From NCBI GenBank assembly GCA_916719935.1, contig CAKAPY010000022.1, forward strand, positions 1 through 12,176: a DNA stretch of 12,176 bases, in the 5' to 3' direction. A program made the position numbers and the translations under genes. How positions within the stretch are numbered: position 1 is the stretch's first letter; each line of letters opens with the position of its first letter. The DNA comes from an uncultured Actinomyces sp. (GTDB lineage: Bacteria > Actinomycetota > Actinomycetes > Actinomycetales > Actinomycetaceae). Under the pieces are notes generated by a model that saw only the letters and a list, made by a program, of their open reading frames with translations, did no database searches and had not been told where the DNA came from. Below, piece by piece: positions 7,395-12,176 of the stretch.

Positions 7395-8604
7395 GGGTGA
7401 CCCGCCCACGTCGTGCGTTCACAATTGTCACGCTCGCAGTCGTAATGACGAAGAGGAGGAACGCGCACACTCCCAGCGCTCCGCCAAAACGCCAGGGAAG
7501 TGCGGCCTCGCGCGCGCCAGACAGGAAACGAATCAGCAAGCTCAGGTGGAAAAGAGCCAGAGGGACCCACATCGAGAAGTGGTAGGGAACCTCGCGACGA
7601 ATGACCGAGGGGATGATGACGGGCGCATGCGCGATGACCATGGAGACGGCGAAGCCAACGGTCAGGGCATGAACACTCGCATCGTAGCCGTAGCCGGAAA
7701 AACTTGGGGGCGCGGTGATCCAAAGGACAGCGGGAAGCAGTGCCCACCCATATCCCGCGAGCATCGCAACTGCTGCAAGACGCGGGATTCCGGGAATATT
7801 GATGGTTTTGAGAGCGACGTCGTTATATCCCATATCGATCGCAAGGGCCGCAAGGGAGATCCCCAGAAGCGGGTAGGCAACAAGGGGAACAATGAGCGTG
7901 AGCGCAAGCGAGATGAACAGAGCAGCGACCCAGACCAGGATTCGTTTCTCGGTTGTTTCACTGAAGGCAAGGCGTGCCAGTTCAAGGCGCTCACCGATGA
8001 TCGTCAGAACCAAGAAGAATAGCCACCAGGGCATAATGAGAGCGACTTCCAGGCCTCGCATCCACAAGAGGATCCCACACAGGCCAACGCAGGCAGCAAT
8101 CAGCTGGATGAGGACTGCGTAGGAGGCCTGACGTTTCCTCCACACGTGCCGATAGATCATGACCAGGGTGATCATGGAGATCGTCCACAGCACCGCTGGG
8201 AGCATCCGTTGGGATTGATATCCGGGAAGGACGCGGCTCAGGTAAGCCGGAAGCGGCAATGTGGCAATGAAATTGGCAACCGCAGGGCTTTGAGAGATGA
8301 CGATGGCGGCAATTCCCGCGAGCGCCGAGGCGGCCGGGGCAAGGTAGGCCCATCGAGAGTTCAGCGCTACCGCACGTTCTAAACAGATCGCTGTTCCCAG
8401 GAAGCCGTAGACCATGAGGATTCCGTGGATTGCACCCAAATCAGTGGAGCCCACAGGAGCAAGAGCACCCAAGCGAACAAGAGCTGCGTCAAGTCCCGCA
8501 AGAAGTCCAACTGCCGCACCCATGAGGAGGATCATCCGGCGCCAGGGAAAAGGCGGGCGTGCAGAGGTTAAGGTATCCGCACCTTCGCGCGTTCTTTCCG
8601 CCAT
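7387..8604 (-). CDS. NnrS-like polytopic membrane protein
   Basis: A 405-residue protein with about 12 hydrophobic segments after a short charged N-terminus. HGILMVYGFLGTAICLERAVAL (from His60) closely resembles the NnrS signature 'HGxLMVxGFLGTLIxLERAVAL', and SMVIAHAPVIIPSV (321-334) matches the NnrS-type 'FGHAPxIxPA' segment. NnrS is a haem- and copper-containing membrane protein linked to nitric oxide stress and denitrification, which suits its position as first gene of the nirK cluster. His60, His312, His326, His342 and His353 are possible ligands. The ATG at 8604 follows GGAGAGG by about 10 bases. The stop overlaps the next gene. Family resemblance is fairly clear, but the sequence is divergent and strict orthology to NnrS is not shown. 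Confidence 0.75.
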   Translation of the reverse strand: MAERTREGADTLTSARPPFPWRRMILLMGAAVGLLAGLDAALVRLGALAPVGSTDLGAIHGILMVYGFLGTAICLERAVALNSRWAYLAPAASALAGIAAIVISQSPAVANFIATLPLPAYLSRVLPGYQSQRMLPAVLWTISMITLVMIYRHVWRKRQASYAVLIQLIAACVGLCGILLWMRGLEVALIMPWWLFFLVLTIIGERLELARLAFSETTEKRILVWVAALFISLALTLIVPLVAYPLLGISLAALAIDMGYNDVALKTINIPGIPRLAAVAMLAGYGWALLPAVLWITAPPSFSGYGYDASVHALTVGFAVSMVIAHAPVIIPSVIRREVPYHFSMWVPLALFHLSLLIRFLSGAREAALPWRFGGALGVCAFLLFVITTASVTIVNARRGRVTHA

Positions 8605-8678
8605 TTTTACCGGACCTCTCCTGCTTTAATGAGACCCTTTAAAGGTACCGGTCAGGAGGCTCTTTTTCCACCAAAGCA

Positions 8679-8697
8679 ATTCACCTAGAAGGTGAAT
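8679..8697. promoter_or_regulatory. Perfect 8-bp palindrome ATTCACCT-AGA-AGGTGAAT upstream of the nitrite reductase cluster
   Basis: Two perfect eight-base arms flank a three-base centre, about 75-93 bases before the NnrS-like start. The spacing suits an operator near a -35 region. On the minus strand TTGCTTT follows the hairpin, so it might instead be a weak terminator for the phosphoglucomutase gene. It does not match the FNR (TTGAT-N4-ATCAA) or Rex consensus. Confidence 0.45.
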
Positions 8698-8703
8698 AAC
8701 AGT

Positions 8704-8736
8704 GGGGTGCAGCGCCGCAATGCGACCCCGCACCCC
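8704..8736 (-). terminator. GC-rich stem-loop after phosphoglucomutase
   Basis: GGGGTGC (8704-8710) pairs with GCACCCC (8730-8736). A competing fold pairs GGGGT-GCA (8704-8711) with TGC-g-ACCCC (8721-8729). It lies 24 bases past the pgm stop. There is no T-run on the minus strand, so termination activity is uncertain. Confidence 0.35.
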
Positions 8737-8759
8737 TCACAAAGGTTATGAACGCGAAC

Positions 8760-10433
8760 TCAGCCCTTCAAGGCCTCGCTCACCAATTGCTTCGCCGCTT
8801 CTTGAACCTGAGCAAGGTGCTCGGCCCCACGGAAGGACTCGGCATAGATCTTGTAGACGTCCTCGGTGCCAGACGGACGGGCAGCGAACCACGCAACATC
8901 GGTTGTGACCTTCAGGCCGCCGATCGCGGCATCGTTACCCGGAGCGCGCACGAGCTTTGCGGTGATGGGGTCACCGGCCAGTTCGCTTGCGGAAACATCC
9001 TCGGGCGACAAAGCGGCAAGCTTTGCCTTTTCTTCACGGTTCGCGGGCGCATCGATTCGCGCATAGGCCGAGGCCCCGAAGCGTTCGACCTGCTCTTCGT
9101 GCAGCTGCGAGGGGGTCTTTCCGGTGACAGCCAGAATCTCAGAGGCGAGCAGCGCCAAGATGATTCCATCCTTATCGGTGGACCACACGGTGCCGTCCTT
9201 GCGAAGGAAGGAGGCTCCTGCGCTTTCCTCGCCGCCGAAACCGAGCTCAGCGCTGACCAAACCGGAAACGAAGTACTTGAAGCCGACGGGGACCTCAACG
9301 AGCTTTCGCCCAATGGAATCAGCAATGCGGTCGATAAGCGCTGAAGACACCAGGGTCTTACCGACAGCAGCGTTTGCGGGCCAGTTCGGGCGATGCGTGA
9401 AGAGGTACTCGATCGCAACGGCCAGGTAGTGGTTCGGATTCATCAAACCGTCGGGTGTCACGATTCCGTGACGGTCCGAGTCGGCGTCATTTCCGGTCGC
9501 AATGTCGTAGGGAGTATTTCCGTTCTCATCCGGAGTCATTGCATCGCGAAGAGAAGCCATCGCATAGGGAGAGGAGCAATCCATGCGGATCTTTCCATCC
9601 CAGTCCAGTGTCATGAATGACCATGCGGGGTCAACCTTGGGGTTCACAACGGTCAGTTCCAAGCCATAACGCTCGGCGATCGCTCCCCAGTAGTCCACCG
9701 AAGCGCCACCGAGGGGATCGGCGCCAATGCGCACGCCGGCCTCGCGAATCGCATCGATATCGATGACCTGGTCAAGCTGATCGACATAGTAGGCGAGGTA
9801 GTCGAAACGGTGGATGCTGGGGTGATCCAGCAGGTCCGAACCCAGCACGCGATCGACGCTGCGCCAGCCCTTTTCAAGGATTTCGTTTGCACGCTTGGCG
9901 ATCCACGAGGTCGCATCGGAGTCCGCGGGACCACCGTGAGGCGGGTTGTACTTGAAGCCGCCGTCACGAGGCGGGTTGTGGCTGGGGGTGACGACGATTC
10001 CGTCAGCCAGCCCTTCCCCAGTCGTACGCAGGTGCTTGGGAGCCCCATTTGCACCGAGAATCGCCACAGAAACCGCGGGGGTCGGAGTGTAGGAACCACG
10101 TGCGTCGATGCGAACATCAACCTTATTAGCGGCCAAGACTTCCAGGGCGGTGCGCCATGCGGGTTCGCTCAGCGCGTGGGTGTCACGACCGATGAAAAGC
10201 GGGCCGTTGAAACCCTGCTCGGCTCGGTAGTCAACAATCGCCTGGGTAATCGCAACGATGTGTGCTTCATTGAACTTGCCATCGAATGCGCTACCGCGGT
10301 GACCGGAGGTACCAAAAGACACCCGTTGATCAGGGTTTGAGGGATCCGGCTCAACGTCGTAATACGCAGAAATCAACGCATCAATATCAGTAAGGTCTTC
10401 GGGAAGGGCAACAGTGCCAGCTCTTTCATGCAT
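8760..10433 (-). CDS. pgm: Phosphoglucomutase (alpha-D-glucose phosphate-specific)
   Basis: Interconverts glucose 1-phosphate and glucose 6-phosphate in the cytoplasm, linking glycolysis to glycogen and cell-envelope sugar-nucleotide synthesis. At 557 residues it is close to the 546 of E. coli Pgm and aligns with it along its whole length from MHERAG. Visible motifs, numbered from that start, are FGTSGHRGS near 40-48, the phosphoserine loop TPSHNPP at 149-155 (Ser151), the Mg-binding loop GNDADSDRHG at 314-323, the sugar-binding GEESAG from 401 and the phosphate-binding RPSGTED at 519-525. The ATG at 10433 is chosen because E. coli Pgm begins in the same place. A GTG 45 bases upstream would overlap the probable -10 box. 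The ribosome site (GAAAG) is weak. It is transcribed toward the nitrite cluster but separated from it by 155 bases with hairpins. Confidence 0.96.
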   Translation of the reverse strand: MHERAGTVALPEDLTDIDALISAYYDVEPDPSNPDQRVSFGTSGHRGSAFDGKFNEAHIVAITQAIVDYRAEQGFNGPLFIGRDTHALSEPAWRTALEVLAANKVDVRIDARGSYTPTPAVSVAILGANGAPKHLRTTGEGLADGIVVTPSHNPPRDGGFKYNPPHGGPADSDATSWIAKRANEILEKGWRSVDRVLGSDLLDHPSIHRFDYLAYYVDQLDQVIDIDAIREAGVRIGADPLGGASVDYWGAIAERYGLELTVVNPKVDPAWSFMTLDWDGKIRMDCSSPYAMASLRDAMTPDENGNTPYDIATGNDADSDRHGIVTPDGLMNPNHYLAVAIEYLFTHRPNWPANAAVGKTLVSSALIDRIADSIGRKLVEVPVGFKYFVSGLVSAELGFGGEESAGASFLRKDGTVWSTDKDGIILALLASEILAVTGKTPSQLHEEQVERFGASAYARIDAPANREEKAKLAALSPEDVSASELAGDPITAKLVRAPGNDAAIGGLKVTTDVAWFAARPSGTEDVYKIYAESFRGAEHLAQVQEAAKQLVSEALKG

Positions 10434-10476
10434 GCTTTCAGTCTGCAATGTTTCCCTAAACCGTGCAAGGCATTTC

Positions 10477-10482
10477 ACGATA
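10477..10482 (-). promoter_or_regulatory. Possible -10 box (TATCGT) of pgm
   Basis: TATCGT on the minus strand is a TAnnnT hexamer about 43 bases before the chosen ATG. TTGCGC lies about 15 bases further upstream as a weak, short-spaced -35. It would place transcription start inside the longer open frame and so favours the ATG at 10433. Confidence 0.3.
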
Positions 10483-10540
10483 AGGGACAGATCCTCTGCG
10501 CAAGCAGATTGGCCTACTCACACGCTTTACTCCCTTGCGT

Positions 10541-10546
10541 TAAACT
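10541..10546 (+). promoter_or_regulatory. Possible -10 box (TAAACT) of the epimerase-fold gene
   Basis: TAAACT is identical to the hexamer proposed before the MFS gene. Transcription would start at about 10552-10553, the first bases of the inverted repeat that follows. No clear -35 is seen. Inference from position and TAnnnT form. Confidence 0.35.
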
Positions 10547-10550
10547 CAAT

Positions 10551-10589
10551 ATGCATGTCGCCCCAGCAACGACGCGGCGCGACATGCAT
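10551..10589 (+). repeat. 11-bp perfect inverted repeat in the leader of the epimerase-fold gene
   Basis: ATGCATGTCGC (10551-10561) and GCGACATGCAT (10579-10589) are exact reverse complements around a 17-base loop. It ends 8 bases before the AAGGAG ribosome site. In RNA it would form a stable hairpin at or near the 5' end of the transcript; in DNA it could be a repressor site between two divergent genes. Confidence 0.6.
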
Positions 10590-10609
10590 GGAAGACAAAG
10601 GAGAACCCC

Positions 10610-11974
10610 ATGGGCTGGTTGGATTCGATCGAGCACAATCGCTGGCTGTCAGCACAACTTCAAGCATTGATCGCAGAAGCAAAAGTGAGTACGACGCCTT
10701 CGGGGTTTAGTGAAGGTCCAGACGGCGAGGAACCCAGCGAGCGCGATCAATTCACCCTCAGCGCTCGAATGCTCCACGCTTTTTCCTTGGGAACGCTTCT
10801 TGGCCTTCCCGGTTCACGACGCTATGCCGACCATGCGACTAAGACTCTTCGCCGCGTCATCCACGATCATCTTCAAAAGCTTCCCGAAGCGACTGCCACC
10901 GACGATCCGGAAACCATCAATTCCGATGAATACAAGGCTGAGGTGCGCAGCGGAGACATCGACTACCAGCTTGATAATGCACTGCTCATCAGTGCGAGCG
11001 CGGCTGCGACGGTTGCCAATCGCCCCAGCGCCCACGAGCTCCTCCTTGAGGCCCTCCACGAGCAAGAGCGCCGTTGGCTTGCCCCCAACGGACTGGTCTA
11101 CGGAGCCATAGCCTCGGGAAGTACGCAGCACAAGGCGCCAATTATCTCCCTTGGAACCCTTGCTTCGACCGCCGAGGCGTACCTAGCAGCTGCCGAGGCA
11201 ACCGCCGACCCCGTATGGATCGACCGTGCCGAAACCATCACCCGCACAGTCGTGCAGATGGGAAGCGAGGCCTCGTGGAGGGTGGGCGAATACATCGATA
11301 TCGAGGAGCTCTCCCCCGTTCCCCAAAGCGAGGCCGATTGGTCGAAGAAATGGGAGCATTGGTCTGCAACTCCGGTGCTTGAAGGCGTGCAGATCGGCAG
11401 CTTGCTGCGCTGGTCCCGGCTGTGCATTCAGGTTCGCGCAGCCTTGAGGTCCCTGGGGCGTAAGAGCGATGACACGCTTCTCGAGGCCGGGCAAGACTTC
11501 TTCGAGCGAGCACGCGTTGATGGATGGCGTAAGAAGGGCTACGCGGGATTCGTGACCTCGGTGGGCTTTGAGCATCACGAGGCAGAAATTCTGGACGACC
11601 GACACTTCATGTGGGTCGCCTGCGAAGGCGTCTGCGCCGCGGTATCACTGGCACGAGCACTGCGCGATGACGGTGCCAGCGAAGGTGAAGTCGAGCACTA
11701 CGAACACTGCTACCGCTCATGGTTGGATTTCATTAACGATGAGCTGATTGTCCAGCCTGGACAGTGGCTTCATGCCTTGTCCTTTGACAATGAGCGGATT
11801 GAAGAGTCGAGGCCCCGCAGTGGGGATATTGCCTGGGCAATTCAGTGCGTTTTGGTTGGCCGAGTGCCGATGTGGCCACCTTTTGCGTCCGCAATTTCCC
11901 GAGGCCTTTTGGACCATCCAGAAGAGGCGCCAGCTGACCGCCGTTCGTGGGTACCTTTCCGTCGCCACCACTGA
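10610..11974 (+). CDS. N-acylglucosamine 2-epimerase / mannose isomerase (AGE) fold protein with altered active site
   Basis: At 454 residues it fits the (alpha/alpha)6-barrel AGE/YihS/ManI family, somewhat longer than the usual 390-420. Family landmarks are SARMLHAFSLG at 51-61 (Arg53, His56), LDNALLISAS at 121-130, LLRWSRLCIQVRAAL at 265-279, MWVACEGVCAA at 334-344 and a C-terminal GQWLHALSFDNER...GDIAWAIQ at 384-412. Family enzymes isomerise mannose/fructose or epimerise sugars at C2 using two histidines. Here the 'PGHxxEW' His position is Ser264, its Glu is Arg267, and the His of 'DIYHAxQ' is Trp409, so normal catalysis looks lost. This comparison is from memory of the family. No signal peptide or membrane helix is seen. 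ATG follows AAGGAG (10598-10603) by 6 bases. Divergent from pgm, which suggests sugar metabolism, but its activity is unknown. Confidence 0.8.
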   Translation: MGWLDSIEHNRWLSAQLQALIAEAKVSTTPSGFSEGPDGEEPSERDQFTLSARMLHAFSLGTLLGLPGSRRYADHATKTLRRVIHDHLQKLPEATATDDPETINSDEYKAEVRSGDIDYQLDNALLISASAAATVANRPSAHELLLEALHEQERRWLAPNGLVYGAIASGSTQHKAPIISLGTLASTAEAYLAAAEATADPVWIDRAETITRTVVQMGSEASWRVGEYIDIEELSPVPQSEADWSKKWEHWSATPVLEGVQIGSLLRWSRLCIQVRAALRSLGRKSDDTLLEAGQDFFERARVDGWRKKGYAGFVTSVGFEHHEAEILDDRHFMWVACEGVCAAVSLARALRDDGASEGEVEHYEHCYRSWLDFINDELIVQPGQWLHALSFDNERIEESRPRSGDIAWAIQCVLVGRVPMWPPFASAISRGLLDHPEEAPADRRSWVPFRRHH

Positions 11975-12034
11975 GAAATAAAGGGATCGAGAGCATATTT
12001 GAGAAGACGAATGTGCGAATAGATCAAGATCCGC

Positions 12035-12040
12035 TATGAT
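12035..12040 (+). promoter_or_regulatory. -10 box TATGAT of tRNA-Ser
   Basis: TATGAT is one base from the TATAAT consensus and ends 10 bases before the mature tRNA, a normal distance for a tRNA promoter. The -35 region (near 12012-12017) is weak. Confidence 0.55.
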
Positions 12041-12050
12041 TGGCGGGTCT

Positions 12051-12137
12051 GGAGGGCTGACCGAGTGGCCGAAGGTGACGGTCTTGAAAACCGTTGTGTC
12101 AGCAATGGCACCAGGGGTTCGAATCCCTTGCCCTCCG
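12051..12137 (+). tRNA. tRNA-Ser (anticodon UGA)
   Basis: Acceptor arms GGAGGGC (12051-12057) and GCCCTCC (12130-12136) pair perfectly, followed by discriminator G at 12137, as expected for serine tRNAs. The anticodon stem ACGGT/ACCGT encloses the loop CTTGAAA with anticodon TGA at 12085-12087, reading UCA and probably other UCN codons. A long variable arm, typical of class II tRNAs, and a T-arm with TTCGAAT follow. CCA is not encoded (CTG follows). At 87 bases the length is normal for tRNA-Ser. Confidence 0.97.
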
Positions 12138-12176
12138 CTGTACCGACAACAATAGGGTCGCAGCGCATTTCGCGTC

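Noticed and set aside
7249..8022. A 257-residue polar plus-strand frame
   Set aside because: Antisense to two membrane protein genes, again a shadow of hydrophobic codons.
8636..8652. Self-complementary words CCTTTAAAGG and GGTACC/ACCGGT before the NnrS-like gene
   Set aside because: Short palindromes of this size are expected by chance; noted only as possible promoter context.
10434..10478. N-terminal extension of phosphoglucomutase from a GTG at 10478
   Set aside because: The known family start matches the ATG at 10433, and the GTG overlaps the likely -10 box.
12051..12176. tRNA-Ser as an integration (attachment) site for a mobile element
   Set aside because: No integrase or duplicated tRNA 3' end is visible, and only 39 bases follow the tRNA.

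Overview
The window looks like chromosomal DNA of a moderately high-GC actinobacterium, most likely an Actinomycetaceae-type organism. This rests on protein character, GTG/TTG starts, a putative leaderless gene, and a NirK linked to a membrane module known from Actinobacteria. The genus cannot be fixed from the sequence alone. There is no insertion sequence, phage gene, CRISPR array or rRNA. All protein genes from base 1 to about 10433 read on the minus strand. A divergent plus-strand gene and a tRNA close the window.

Layout. (1) 1-1514: a peptide-type ABC-transporter lipoprotein, cut by the window edge. (2) 1515-1900: an AT-rich gap with a probable promoter, two small palindromes and a long stem-loop that runs into the end of the next gene. 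(3) 1901-4524: an MFS exporter-like transporter followed 2 bases later by an App1-type (DUF2183) phosphatase, a two-gene unit probably transcribed from a leaderless GTG start. (4) 4600-8604: a tightly overlapping three-gene nitrite-reduction cluster. In transcription order these are an NnrS-like membrane protein, a second polytopic membrane protein, and a copper nitrite reductase (NirK) with an extra N-terminal cupredoxin domain. (5) 8760-10433: phosphoglucomutase. (6) 10610-11974 (+): an N-acylglucosamine 2-epimerase/mannose isomerase-fold protein that appears to lack both catalytic histidines. (7) 12051-12137 (+): tRNA-Ser(UGA).

How the genes fit together. The cluster at 4600-8604 should reduce nitrite to nitric oxide outside the cytoplasmic membrane. 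NirK keeps all type 1 and type 2 copper ligands and both catalytic acid/base residues. The two polytopic partners probably serve electron delivery, metal handling or NO response. No NO reductase is in the window. An 8-bp palindrome sits about 80 bases before the first gene of this cluster and is the best operator candidate; it could instead end the phosphoglucomutase transcript. The points most worth following are the catalytically altered epimerase-fold protein with its hairpin leader, and the split, three-cupredoxin arrangement of the nitrite reductase module. I saw no clearly new type of defence or mobile system.
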